Assembly (NCBI GenBank): GCA_030704615.1 | Contig: CM060731.1 | Location: 55,412,221 to 55,476,220 of the forward strand | Reading direction: 5' to 3' | From: Takakia lepidozioides | Taxonomy: Eukaryota > Streptophyta > Takakiopsida > Takakiales > Takakiaceae | Length of the DNA stretch: 64,000 nucleotides | Shown here: positions 21,529 through 32,538 of the stretch, one piece after another | Position numbering within the stretch: position 1 is the first letter of the stretch | Layout of the letters: the number at the start of each line of letters is the position of its first letter | Made by a program: the position numbers and the translations under genes | The notes under the pieces: generated by a model | What the model was told of the DNA's origin: nothing | Databases searched by the model: none | What the model saw: the letters and a program-made list of their open reading frames with translations, nothing else

Positions 21529-22359
21529 ATTTTCTTATAGTGTTAGCTGCAACACATCTTTAATCGCTGTTAGAGGACTGCCAGGGACTTAGACATTTTT
21601 ACGGGATCTGAGGAGTACCCTTAATTTTTGCACAGATTGAGACCAACAGGAGCCTTAGGGGTGACAGCAGCGCACTGTAGAGGGGGGTTACACAGCCCAA
21701 CACAGCCAGTCACAGCCGACACAGCCGACACAGCCCGTCACAGCCATCACAGTCCGTCACAGCCCGTCACAGCCACACAACCAGTCACAGCTTGACACAG
21801 CTGTCACGACCATAGGGAACGGAAAGCAGGACATGGAACAACTGTGGGGAACAACATCTGCGAATGGAACATGATTAGTTCACGGATGACGGTTAGTGAG
21901 GGAAACGGTTAGAACAACGGGTAGGAAAATAAAGCGATGAGCGAGGACTGGAGGGGGGGCACTTCTTGACATGACTTGGGGAGAGCACTACTGGACAAGA
22001 CGGAGGGAAATGAGACAGAGAGCGTATCTCTTAGCAGAAAGATGAAGAGTACGAAGTAGGAGAAGTGACGATCTGTTGTTACTTGATGAATGCAAGCTAT
22101 AGAATTGTAATGTAGAGTAGATTAGAGACACCATGGCTTCAGCCTGATACTTGATACATATTAATCTGATACATACTTCATACTCCCACTGTGTAGAGAG
22201 ATATGAGTGAAGCTGTGGAATGAATGGATGAGTTGATGGAATCCGATAGATTGATGAAGCAAACTGATACTTAATTATCAATTGTAAGGTAGCTAGCTAA
22301 CATGAATGCGGAAAGGAAAACAAATAGGAAACACCCCCATGAAACACTAGCTGTAGGTC
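21529..22359. repeat. CACAGCC minisatellite and non-coding lead to the gypsy element
   Basis: About 21,690-21,808 is an irregular tandem of 7-10 bp units built on CACAGCC and GTCACAGCC. The rest has no gene; it may be the leader or a decayed LTR of the gypsy element that follows. No LTR pair or primer-binding site was identified. Confidence 0.6.
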
Positions 22360-23056
22360 ATGACTGATTGTTCTGAGCGGGCTGAGTACTTAGAGATTTC
22401 CAACTCTTCTATCTTGGAGTTTCCGCCTCGGATAGCGAAGGGATGGGTGAGTAAAAGCCGCGCGACATTTGGCGACCATACTGGGGATCTGGGTCATGAA
22501 CAACCAGATGTGACAGGCATCTGGTGGGATCGTGGAGGATGGAGAATTAAAGAATTTGATGTGAATCAAATTCCTTGTGAAACTGAGAAGGAAAGATTGT
22601 CCAAACGATTCTTCCAGAGGTTTTTGGAATTGCCGGACGGTTGTAAAGAAAACATTCTTAAGAGAGTGCATGATGCTGACCCAGAGTGGGGTCTGGAGAA
22701 AGGAGTGATAAAGATTTATCAGGTGGCCTGTAGAGGAAGAGCACGTTGGTTACCAACATTGTTATATGTGATAGCATTGCTATCCATTAAGCGAGTAGAG
22801 TTTGAAGGCTGGGAGGAAAGAAAAGTGAATGTTTATACTCATATGCATGAAGAGCTTGTACTGGTAAAGAATTGGATTCCAAAGGATATTTTGTGGATCA
22901 AACTCACACCAAGAACAGCTTTCCAGACTTGTTTGCCATATGGTTATATGGTAACATAGACTTCAAGTATAGCCAAGGGTGCATTGAAGCTTGAAAGAAA
23001 CCCAGGCATATACGAGAGATATTACAGAAGAGAGTTTTGGTTATTGCCACATTAAA
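22360..23056 (+). pseudogene. Extra open frame upstream of gag
   Basis: A 199-codon frame ends at TAG (22,957-22,959) and carries on in the same frame for about 30 more codons (through NPGIYERYYRREFWLLPH). It has a real protein composition (Trp-rich, GIWWDRGGWRIKEFD, NWIPKDILWIKL). It is in a different frame from gag, which begins 20 bp later. It is not recognised; it may be an additional ORF of the retrotransposon. Confidence 0.5.
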
Positions 23057-23077
23057 AAGAAATGAAAGACATGGGAC

Positions 23078-26000
23078 ATGAGTGATGAAAGAGAAGCTAG
23101 ACGCCAGAGATATTCAGCAAAAAGAGAAAGCTATCTGAAAGCTAATTATCCATATCTTTGGGAGAGAGGAATAGACATAGGGGAATCATCTGGACCTCTC
23201 ACACCATTAAGATCAAAGAGTACATCACCCATACTGGAAGAACTAGAGTTGGATGCCACTCCTTCTGTTTCTCTGCAAGAAAGATTAAGGGAATTGGTAC
23301 GGGAAGAAGATCAATCACGAGGTAAAAGATCTGAGGTACATCCCTGGATAAAAGATTTGACAGAAATCTTTGATAAGAGTTGGCATGGAACACCAAAAGC
23401 AGGAACTCCAGTTTCTGAAGCGGAAGGTGAAGAAGGAGGAGAGGATGTGGCAGAGCCAACGGAGAGTTCAGACTCTCCAACACCAGTGCAGTTGAGTTAC
23501 ATGAGTGAAGAAGAAACCCAAGGGCAAAACTTGGAGGATGAAAATAGAGAGAAGAAATTGGAAGAAGAAGAATATGAAGAAGTAGACCCAACAGCTGAGG
23601 TTGAGACTACAACCAGGACATCCCAACCCGTTGGACCTGGATCAAGTGGAGCACTTGGATCACAGGCCAACGAAGGTGTCGGCTCAGGGGGATCAGGCGG
23701 GCTGCCTGGATCTGGCTCTGGGGGGACAGGGAGTGTGGGCAGTAGTGCAACTGAAGCTGGGAATACTGTGAATACCGTGGGGCCGGAAGCAGGGAGTGCT
23801 CAAGGGCCACCACTTGGTGGAAGATCCACCACAAAAACAACAGGTCCAGAAGGACCAGCACCAACAAGGGTGCCAGCACCTGTCAGTGGGCAGAAGGTAG
23901 GGCCACAGATGGAGTTATAACCAACACAGGCAAAACCACCTTTTCCAATATATTCAGGAAAAGGGGATCCCGATGTACACATTAGCCAATTTGAGCACAT
24001 GTGTATAGTGAACAATGAGAATGGCGATGATGCCAAGATGAGATTGTTTCCATGTTCACTTATAAAGAAAGCAAGTGAATGGTATGCAAGATTCCCTGAT
24101 AATCATTTCATAACCTGGAATGGCTTGAATACAACATTCCGAAATAGGTTCAGGACAAGTAAAACTGAGGATGAAGTGTATGGAAGTTTACAACAGTTAA
24201 AGAAGCATGAAACTGTTGAGGAGTATATGGAAAAGATGGAATTGATGATGAAAAAGCTGGCTGCAGTACCAGCACCAGGTTTACAGAAGACTTGGTTTGT
24301 GAGTGGATTAAGACCAGAGTTGCAAAAGAAAGTGGATATGTTACCCCATAATACAGTGGAGGAGGCATTTGAAACTGCAAACAGAATTGAGCAATTGGGA
24401 ATGCTCAGGAGAGAGGAAAGGGATGAAGAAGACTCTGAGGATGAGTCAGATGAAGAAGAAGAGCAAGAACTAAAAAGGAAGAGTAAGAGAAAGGAGAAGT
24501 TGAAGAGGGATAACTATGAGAAAAGATTGGAAGAAATCTTGAAGAAGTATGCCACAGAGGCTGCAACACATTGGAGGAAGGGTGTATGGTGTGCAAAGTG
24601 CCAGAATGAAGGCCATACCACCACAGAATGCCACATGAAGGAGAAACACTGTACTATCTGTAAAATGGATAACCATTCTACTGAGAATTGTTATTACAAC
24701 AGAAGGACAGCTGCAAGAGAACCTAGGCAAGTAAGGGTGCATCAGGTGCAGCCCCAGCCAAGAAGAAACAATGATCAGGACCACTACGGTAGGTCTGGTG
24801 GTTATAACAATGGCATGGAAGGGAGAGGTAATTCAAGAGGGAATTACCAAGGAAATTCCAGAGGCAACTATCAGGGTAATCCAAGGGGGAATTACCAGCC
24901 CGGGAATCAGGATTACAGAAATAATCCAAGAGCAGACCAAGGGCGAGGACCCAATGGTGAAGAACTATGTTACTATTGTAATCAGCCAGGACATCGCAAG
25001 GCAGCCTGTTCATTCTGGATAAGACACCAGAATGAGATGAGAGCTCCTGTGAATGAGGGCCCAGTGGTGGCAGCTCACATGGTTAGGCCATGTATTGTAC
25101 CAGAAGTAAGAACAATGATAGTAACCAGAAGCAAAGCTAAATTAATACCTCCGGTAGTTGAGGAAGATGATGATAATGAAGGTGGCAGTGATATACCTGA
25201 AGATGATGGGGCTTGGAGAGAGGAGAAGGAACTGCACAAGGAAGTGGCAGATACCATAAGGGAAATGCAGAAGAGTACTGATATTCCTGTGACAGATTCC
25301 TCTGATTCTGATGGAGAAGAAGAAGCCAGGGAGGAGGAAAGGAAGAAAGAAGATGCGGACATGAAAAGTAATGAAGAGACTTTGGCTGAAGTAATATGCC
25401 AGACCAAAGCAGAGATTACCATTGGACAGCTATTGGCTGTGGCACCTTATTGTAGGCACAGGCTGTATCAAGCAATCAATCGAATTGCCCAGGAGACAGG
25501 AAACACAGACCTGAACAGCAAGGTGACCAGTTATACTGTGAAGCCGGAAGGGCAAGAAACAGTCATGGACTTTGATGATTCTATGCCAGTAATCCAATTG
25601 AGAATTGGAAGCACAGAACTAACTGATGTACTGATAGATGGAGGTTCTGGAGTAAATATCATGACAGACCAATTGAGAAAGAAGCTTGGTCTAAGTAACA
25701 TGAAACCAGCCCCATTTACAGTAACAATGGCAGATCAAAGAAGTGTACAGTCATTGGGATTAATAAGAGGAGTTAAGATACAGATACAGAAGATGATCTT
25801 TATGATCACAGTAACTGTGTTGAAGATGGATGAAGTCATGGAGGCTTACTCCTTATTATTGGGACGTCCGTGGCTGAAACAGGCCAGGGTATTCCATGAC
25901 TGGAATTCTCAGTTACTAACCGTGCATAATGGGATACACGAGATACAAATTACCACAAAGAAATCTAGTAGATTACCTGCTACAAGAAGACCTCGAGGAG

Positions 26001-26437
26001 TCAGAGAGTATGACTGGAGAGGAGGACTGGATGAGGAGCAGGAAGCTACCCTATTTGCTGCACACCCAGAGTGGGAGCAAGTTGCAGAGATGCGGCTGGA
26101 AAGCCTAAGTTGTTTAAGAGGTATCTGCTGTGGTGTAGTGACAACAACACCAACTGAAGAGGAAACCAGCAGTTACCCATCACATTTCTATGAAGAAAGA
26201 GAAGGAGAAATGGAAATCCTAGAGGAACCAGCCATTGTGAGCTTACAGGATGAAGTGGTGACTGGTTGGACAATCACAGCTGATGAGCAGGTGAGGGAAG
26301 TGAATGTGGGAACTAAAGAGGAACCGAGGATGGTGAAAGTAGGAGCTGATTTGGAGCCAGAATTCTTTGAAGAAGCTAAGAGCTTGTTCATCAAATACAG
26401 AGATGTATTTGCTTGGAGCTATGAGGATCTAAAATGA
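23078..26437 (+). pseudogene. Ty3/gypsy gag-protease, two in-frame stops
   Basis: The frame starts at ATG 23,078. A disordered acidic and Gly/Ser-rich N-terminal part ends at TAA (23,918-23,920), then the same frame continues into the capsid-like gag domain (ASEWYARFPDN, ETVEEYMEKM). CCHC knuckles follow at about 24,595-24,690 (CAKCQNEGHTTTEC, CTICKMDNHSTENC) and 24,970 (CYYCNQPGHRKAAC), with a retropepsin site (VLIDGGSGVNIM, about 25,630). It stops at TGA (26,435-26,437) inside the DVFAWSYEDLK linker that precedes reverse transcriptase. The rest is fully open over 800 codons, so the copy is young or only lightly decayed. Confidence 0.85.
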
Positions 26438-26975
26438 ATACCACCTGAAGTCTGTCAGCATAAGATTGAACTGGAACCAGGGTCAGTACCAATCAAGCAG
26501 GCGAGGTACAGAATGAATCCCAACTACACACAGAAGGTTGGAGAAGAGATCAAGAAGTTGGCTGAGGCTAAGTTTATATACCCAATAGAGTACACAACTT
26601 GGTTGTCACCCATTGTTATAGTTCCCAAGAAGAATGGTAAACTAAGAGTATGTGTGAACTACAAGAAGCTGAATGCTTGTACAAAGAAAGATCCTTTTCC
26701 TTTGCCATTCACAGAAGCAGTATTGGACACTGTGGCAGGCCATGAGATGTACTCATTCATGGATGGGTTCACTGGTTATAATCAAGTGCAAGTGGCAGAA
26801 GAAGATCGAGGAAAGACAACTTTCATCACAGACTGGGGTGCTTATGCATACAAAGTCATGCCCTTTGGACTTTGTAATGCACCAGCAACATTTCAGAGAG
26901 TAATAAGTGAATCTTTTCAAGAGTATCTAGATGATTTCATGCAGGTGTTCTTGGATGATTTCAGTGTGTACAGCT
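26438..26975 (+). pseudogene. Ty3/gypsy reverse transcriptase, 3'-truncated
   Basis: It continues in the gag-protease frame after TGA with IPPEVCQH, WLSPIVIVPKKNGKLR, FMDGFTGYNQ, PFGLCNAPATFQR and the start of the catalytic box, VFLDDFSVYS. It ends abruptly in the next residues; sequence from about 27,006 matches the transposon unit. RNase H, integrase and the 3' LTR are absent. Confidence 0.85.
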
Positions 26976-27005
26976 CGTACCTTCAATGGTCAGGTCTTCC
27001 TCAAC

Positions 27006-27823
27006 TGTGGTCAGGTCTTGCTGAGAACGTTGAGAGGCAGCACCCTCCTCCGGTACCAGATCGACGGTCGATCCCATTGCCTTCGCTGCAGCAGGTTGGA
27101 AATCAAGCAGGAACTGGGCTTCAGCTCGTGGAATCGGTTTTGCGGGAGACTACTCCGCCCTCCCCCTGATTGCCTTATGCTTCCTCATTCTTGCAGGTGA
27201 AGGTGTCTGCTGCAATTGAATCTGCTTCATTCGCCTGGGTGGGGGGGAAACGGCCTGGTCCGGTTCAGAAACAAGTTGAAGGACGGGCTGCTTCTTCTTC
27301 GTCTTTGCTGGAGAAGGGCTAGACCCCTGCTGGCGATTCTCCATGACCTTTGAAGGCGGGTCGCTCTCTGGGCCTTGGAAGCCGCGTCCTTGAAACGCAC
27401 AGGGCTAGGACCGGCAGGAAGACCCGTGCTCGTGGATCGGCTGGGTGTGCGTGCTGCAGCTAGCTCCACGGACTCTGCCTGCGGCTCTTTGAATTCCTGC
27501 GATCCCTCCAGCACGTCCACATTTCCGGTTAGGCATGCAAACATCTTCTACAGTCAAGTCTCCTAGCATACAGTCTAAGAATTGCAGAAGAAAAATGAGG
27601 CGGGTTTCGGTGCTCGATCAGCTGGTGAATCCCGATAGCACGGAGCTCTCACTGGTGGCTGGGTTGCCTGCGTGGCCTGATGCTGCGAGATGGCAATCTC
27701 CTCCTGTAGACGCATCTGCTTCCTCCCCTTCGGCATTGGCCTACGTCCGAAGTACAATTTTTGGAGCTTGCAACGATGTCTCTTCTCTGGTGCACGCACT
27801 CCCTCCCTCTCAGGTTCGAGCAT
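27006..27823 (-). pseudogene. ParB/methyltransferase-like gene, N-terminal exons (copy C, truncated)
   Basis: This matches 7,197-8,049 of copy A at moderate divergence. The start MLEPEREGVRAP and GRRPMPKGRKQ are kept (ATG near 27,823), as is VDVLEGSQEFKEPQ. The later exons have been replaced by the gypsy element on the left. It is clearly an older copy than A and B are to each other. Confidence 0.65.
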
Positions 27824-28146
27824 AAGAAGAACAGAGACAAGGAAAAGGGGCGAAGAGTGCAGATGGAAAGGGCGCGAGAGGGGTGACTGAGGAGACACGA
27901 CAAAAGAAGATGAAATGGCGGTGATACAGCACTTGGGTTCGAAAAGGTTGGAGGAAAGTGTCTCCTCGTGGACTTTGCGTCATTACAAAATTCGAATAGT
28001 TCAGGATACGCCTTCCGTCCGAAAAACAAACATCATTATCCAATGGTCAGGCCGTGCCGCCTCATGCCACTTCAGTCAGATAGAGTGCAGACATGTGCCG
28101 CAATTTCGTTGCTCCACGTGTTCAAATTTGGAGTTGGAGTGAAAAT
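27824..28146. promoter_or_regulatory. Region between copy C minus-strand gene and array C
   Basis: Equivalent to 8,050-8,396, with several substitutions. No known promoter element was recognised. Confidence 0.35.
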
Positions 28147-29525
28147 GCGAATGCGGCGCCGCATTTCCGTTAAGTACCATCACGAAGCTACACATCCGTG
28201 CTTGTTGGAAGAAAATACGGCACCGCATTTCCGTCCCACAGCTCCATGTATGAGATACAAAAGGGAAATGCGGCGCCGCATTTCTGTTCAGGAATGTCGA
28301 AACGTGCGATCCGGACGGAAATGCGGCACATCATTTCAGTTCCCGTGGTTCATGATTTTCAATCTGAACGGAAATGCGGTACCGCATTTCCGTTCCCCCT
28401 TCACATACCTTAGTTCATGAACGGAAATGCCGTGCCACATTTCCGTTCGGGAAAGTATAAAGGTCTCACCTGAACGGAAATGCGGTGCCGCATTTCCGTC
28501 CCACAGCTCCAGGCCTCAGATACAAAACGGAAATGCGGCGCCGCATTTACGTTCTAGAATGTCGGAAGTTGCGACGCATTTCTGTTCCCGCTGTGAACGA
28601 TTTTCAGTCAGAACGGAAATGCGGTACCGCATTTCCGTTCTGTAGAGTATTAAGGTCTGACCCTGGCGGAAATGCGGCGCCGCATTTCCGTTTTGGAATG
28701 TCAGAAGGTGCGACTCCGACGGAAATGCTGTACCGCATTTCAGTTCCGATGTTTCACGATTTTTCATAAGAACGGAAATGCGGTGCCGCATTTCCGTTCT
28801 GGAGAGTATGAAGGTCTCACCCGGGCAAAAATGCGGTGCCGCATTTCCGTTCTAGCTTGTGAGGGAGGTGCGACTCGGATGGAAATGCGCTGCCGCATTT
28901 CAGTTCCGATGGTTCACGATTATCAGTCAGAACGGAAATGCGGTACCGCATTTCTGTTCTGGATAGTATGAATGTCTCAAGCGGTCGGAATTGCACTCTG
29001 CTCCATGCATCAGATACAAAACGGAAATGCGGCGCCGCATTTCCGTTCTGGAATGTCGGAAAGTGCGACTCGGACGGAAATGCGGTGCCGCATTTCTGTT
29101 CCCGTTGTTCATAATTCTCAGTCAGAACGGAAATGCGGTACCGCATTTCCGTTCCACCTTCACATACCGTGCTTGCTGGATGGAAATGCGTTACCGCATT
29201 TCCGTTCTGGAGAGTATGAAGGTCTCACCCGGGCGGAAATGCGGTGCCGCATTTCCGTTCTGGAATGTCGGAAAGTGCGATTCGGACGGAAATGCGGTGC
29301 CGCATTTCTGTTCCCGTTGTTCTTGATTCTCAATCAGAACGGAAATGCGGTACCGCATTTCCGTTCCACCTTCTCATACCGTGCTTGCTGGATGGAAATG
29401 CGTTACCGCATTTCCGTTCTGGAGAGTGTAAAGGTTTCCCTCGGACGGAAACTCGGTGCCGCATTTCCGTCGCTCTGGTGCATGACGAAGATGCAATACG
29501 GAAATGCGGCGCCGTATTTCCGTCC
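28147..29525. repeat. Palindrome array C (about 26 units)
   Basis: This is the cleanest array. Starts at about 29,128, 29,180, 29,233, 29,286, 29,338, 29,390 and 29,443 step by 52-53 bp. Spacer kinds repeat in the order a-b-c-d with a fifth kind (the CTCCATGCATCAGATAC type) at intervals. Palindrome arms are largely perfect although the flanking genes have diverged from A and B. Confidence 0.92.
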
Positions 29526-29675
29526 AGGAGCAATCGAAAGAATCACTCCGGACGGAAATCTGAAACCCCATTTCCGCATGCTGAACCTGAATGGGTTGCA
29601 TTGTTCCGAAACGACAGAATTGCGGCCAGTCTTGATGAGCACAACTTGGTTGTCTGACCGTTTTAACTAAAAGTC

Positions 29676-30823
29676 ATGGCTCTTGTCAGTGCGAACGCTC
29701 CTGTCTGTACCGAAAATACTGCTGGATCCACCCTCAGGAGAAACTTTCAGGAGATGTTATTTCGTCGCCGATTCGGCCATCATTGTCTAACTTACCAGCT
29801 ATGGAATCACACCTCCCACCTTCATGCATGTAGCTTGAAACTATACTTTCCACTTCAATGTGCGACTTCCAATCGTCGATGGACTCCGCATGGTGCCTGT
29901 GAGCCTTCGTCTGTCGCTATACTGAACCTTGCACTTGCCAACTTCATGCGGTATTCGATGACTCCGAATTCCTACGCTATAGTTTGCTGTCCTCCGCAAC
30001 TTGGGAGAGACTGGATCCCAAACGAGGGAGGACTTTGCAGAGTGACTGAAACTTATCTTTGTTCCAAATTCAAGCTCAAACCGGGCACAGTTTATTTGGA
30101 AGAAGAAAGGAAGGATGTTCCTGGACAGGTTGACGAGACCATTGTCGTGCTAGGTAACGACGGAGGTTGCGGAATCGAATGGCACGTACCCCCATCAGAC
30201 ACCATCCTGTACCGAGCTGTGGGAATGCCCATTCCCTTTCCGAATCAGTCGCTGCCCACACCATCCACAAAGGAGTCCGGAAACCGACAGGCGGCCACTG
30301 CCAACAGAGAGGTATGCAACGATAATCATTCCCGACCTGGACCGTCAAGACCCTCCATAGCTTCTCGTGTGGACGTATTCGACATTTCCGACGATGAAGA
30401 TGAGTGCATTGAGGTCCCCATGTCCTCCACACGGTCGTTCAAATCCGAGATGGACGTCTCTGTAGGTGCTACGCATGTACTCTCGAGCATAACTCCAACC
30501 CGGTCCATTGTGCAGCTCCTACGGCAACATCACCTCGATGGTTCTCGATCCGAGGTGGCTGCTCTTGACTATGCCAAATTTCCGGTCAGGAAGGTAAAAT
30601 ATCTGCCTCCCAAAGTCGATGGCAATGTCATCTTCGAGTTTCCACCTGTTACTTCCTCAAACAAGGCCTCAGGGATGTTAACAGACATGGATCGAAAGCA
30701 TGACGAACACCCCTGGTGTGTGACGAAGATCAGTAGCACGAAAATTGCTGATGGTGTTCGTGTACGATACGTCCTCTGTGCGGGGAAGCTGAGGTGCCTG
30801 AATCCCGCCTGCTTCCACTTTCT
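29676..30823 (+). CDS. MULE-type transposase, N-terminal part (copy C, truncated)
   Basis: One open frame runs from ATG 29,676 through the break at 30,823. The first 100 or so codons may include untranslated or intron sequence; the ATG is not kept in copies A and B. The conserved part starts at KLKPGTVYLEEERKD, has VDVFDISDDEDE (hydrophobic then acidic, like a SUMO-interacting motif) and ends in VRYVLCAGKLRCLNPACF, the first half of a WRKY/GCM1-like zinc cluster. The gene is cut by a PLE fragment inside CCACTTTCT. Copy D begins a few bases after the equivalent point. Confidence 0.65.
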
Positions 30824-31220
30824 TAGATCATTGCATTGTTATGTGCTTTGTGTCTATACGGCATGCTATAAACTCCCTCTCGAGTAGTGCATGTGACATC
30901 TGCATCTAAGTTGTTCCTAGTGTGTCCATTCTTTTGCAAAACAGAGGTAGGGTTCTTATTCTCCTGTGCATCCAGTGAAATAGTTCTCATACGCACATTT
31001 TGTCTCTTGCATAGGTTTGCAGTTGCATTTCAGGACACCTCGCATACTTCTATTCTACTGTCTCTCAGGATCTCTCCTTTCAGGTTTGATTCACAGGATC
31101 TGAAATTTTTCCAGGGGTGCATAACTGGCCCCCCCTAAAACTTGTTTGCCTGGATCGTGTTTATCTTGCACCCGGTGCATCCGCATTGTACTGCTACACT
31201 TGTTTTGACGCTTTATGTGA
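30824..31220 (+). mobile_element. PLE family-1 3' fragment, 5'-truncated
   Basis: It starts at TTAGATCATTGC inside the transposase and ends at GCTTTATGTGA followed by a CCCTAAA tract. It is almost identical to 21,115-21,528. It is the first of at least five plus-sense fragments stacked head to tail. Confidence 0.65.
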
Positions 31221-31297
31221 GCCCTAAACCCGAAACCCCTAAACCCTAAACCCTAAAACCCTAAAAAACCGTAAACCCTAAACCCTAAACCCTAAAC
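31221..31297 (-). repeat. Telomere-type tract, degenerate CCCTAAA (about 10 units)
   Basis: C-rich strand on plus, with some variant units (CGAAACC, CTAAAAAACCG). It separates the 3' end of one PLE fragment from the 5' truncation of the next. Confidence 0.95.
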
Positions 31298-31823
31298 TTG
31301 TGAGGCTATCCAAAGTCTTTTATCTTGGAATGTTTTGTGCTTTGTGACTATGCACAACGTGCTACACTATTGACGGGCAAGCGGGCCCTCTTGGTTCTGA
31401 AACTTGAGCATTCGCATTATACTCAAGCTCTAAGCTTTGAGGGTGTTCTAAACCCTAAACTTCATGAGGGCTTTTTGAAATTTCCTAGTTAGCGTCCTTT
31501 GACAGACCTATGGTATGTTGGAAGAGGGCACGGAACTTGCGTTCCTATCTAGTTCGTGCTATGTTACAAATCTAGAGGCTAGTTGTATTTGAGATATGCA
31601 GTTAGCTTCTAGTTTGGATGATTATCCATTTTGGAGAGATCATTAGGATGTTTTATATCTAGATTTTCATGCGTTGGATATTTCTCCGCTGCCGAGAAAA
31701 CTTTGGATGTTTTTCATCTAAGTTTTCATGTGTTGGACGATCTCTCCAGCCAAGACAATTTTGGATGTTTTCCATCCATTAGGTATTTTCCCTCCCCCCC
31801 CGAGACAAGTTCACTTTCCGCAG

Positions 31824-31830
31824 TATATAA
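31824..31830 (+). promoter_or_regulatory. TATA box of the PLE end
   Basis: TATATAA, 40 bases upstream of the hammerhead. The same spacing class (about 30-45 bases) occurs at 20,725 and 57,020 (minus) and at 54,446 (plus). Confidence 0.6.
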
Positions 31831-31869
31831 GCGGGGTGAGGGGTACATATTGTATCTCTTTTCCTTCTC

Positions 31870-31914
31870 TTTCCCACTGATGAGCTCAAGCGCTGAGCGA
31901 AACTAGTTTGGGGA
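31870..31914 (+). ncRNA. Hammerhead ribozyme motif, complete (family 1b)
   Basis: Stem I TTCCCA (31,871-876) pairs with TGGGGA (31,909-914); CTGATGA 31,877-883; stem II GCTCA/TGAGC with loop AGCGC; GAAA 31,899-902; short stem III C-UA-G; cleavage predicted after GUU at 31,908. All invariant core bases are present. The tiny stem III is like that described for PLE and newt-type hammerheads. Confidence 0.85.
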
Positions 31915-32429
31915 TTATAGAGATTCGCTTTGCTGCATCTTGTGTTCTTGTCTCTTTGTCTCATTGGCGGCGTTGTTGTTGTTGTTGAGATTTGATCTTC
32001 TGCATAGTTCATCGCATTCATTTGTTTTGTGTCTATTGTAGTGCATGTTTTAAACTCTTTTTCGAGTGTTAGATCTCCTTCTAAGACTGTTCTTTAGTGT
32101 GTCTATTCTCTTTCTTAGAGATAGGTTACTATTCTCATGTCCTTACAGTGAATTAGTTTCATCACACACACTTGCCTCTTGCATATCTTTGCATTTGCAC
32201 TTTAGAACGTTGCAACATCACTCCCACTCTGTTCTATTCTAGTTTTCTGTGTCTCAGGATCGATTCTTTTAGTTTTGATTCACAGGCTAGATATTTCTAC
32301 AAGTTTTCTAAGGTGTCCATAACTGGCCCCCCTAAAAACTTGTTTGCACTTTGCTACTAATGCACTCGGTGCATTCGCGGCTCGAACTCTGTTGCACTGC
32401 TACATGTATATGTTTCCACTCTTTTGTAG

Positions 32430-32538
32430 ACCCTAAACCCATAAACCCCAAACCCTAAACCCTAAACCGGTGCATCCGCGTTGTACTGCTACACTTGTTT
32501 TCACGCTTTATGTGAACCCTAAACCCTAAACCCTAAAC
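32430..32538 (-). repeat. Two telomere-type tracts flanking a 46-bp PLE stub
   Basis: CCCTAAA tracts lie at 32,430-32,468 and 32,515-32,538. Between them is only the last 46 bp of a family-1 end (GGTGCATCCGCG to TTTATGTGA), an extreme 5' truncation. Confidence 0.9.

Larger units (their letters stand above)
31298..32429 (+). mobile_element. PLE family-1b end with promoter, hammerhead and 3' terminus
   Basis: Two or three imperfect copies of a TTGGATGTTT(T/A)...ATC motif precede a TATA box (31,824-31,830), then a complete hammerhead, then about 500 bp to a terminus at CTTTTGTAGA joined to CCCTAAA. The box CTGGCCCCCCTAAAAA near 32,325 matches other family members. A short internal CCCTAAA pair lies at about 31,449. 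It is a distinct subfamily, clearly diverged from the 30,824 fragment. Confidence 0.65.

Noticed and set aside
28972-29670. Long open frames running through the palindrome arrays
   Set aside because: The palindrome and spacer length keep some frames open by chance; the translations repeat the array period and occur in several frames and on both strands.
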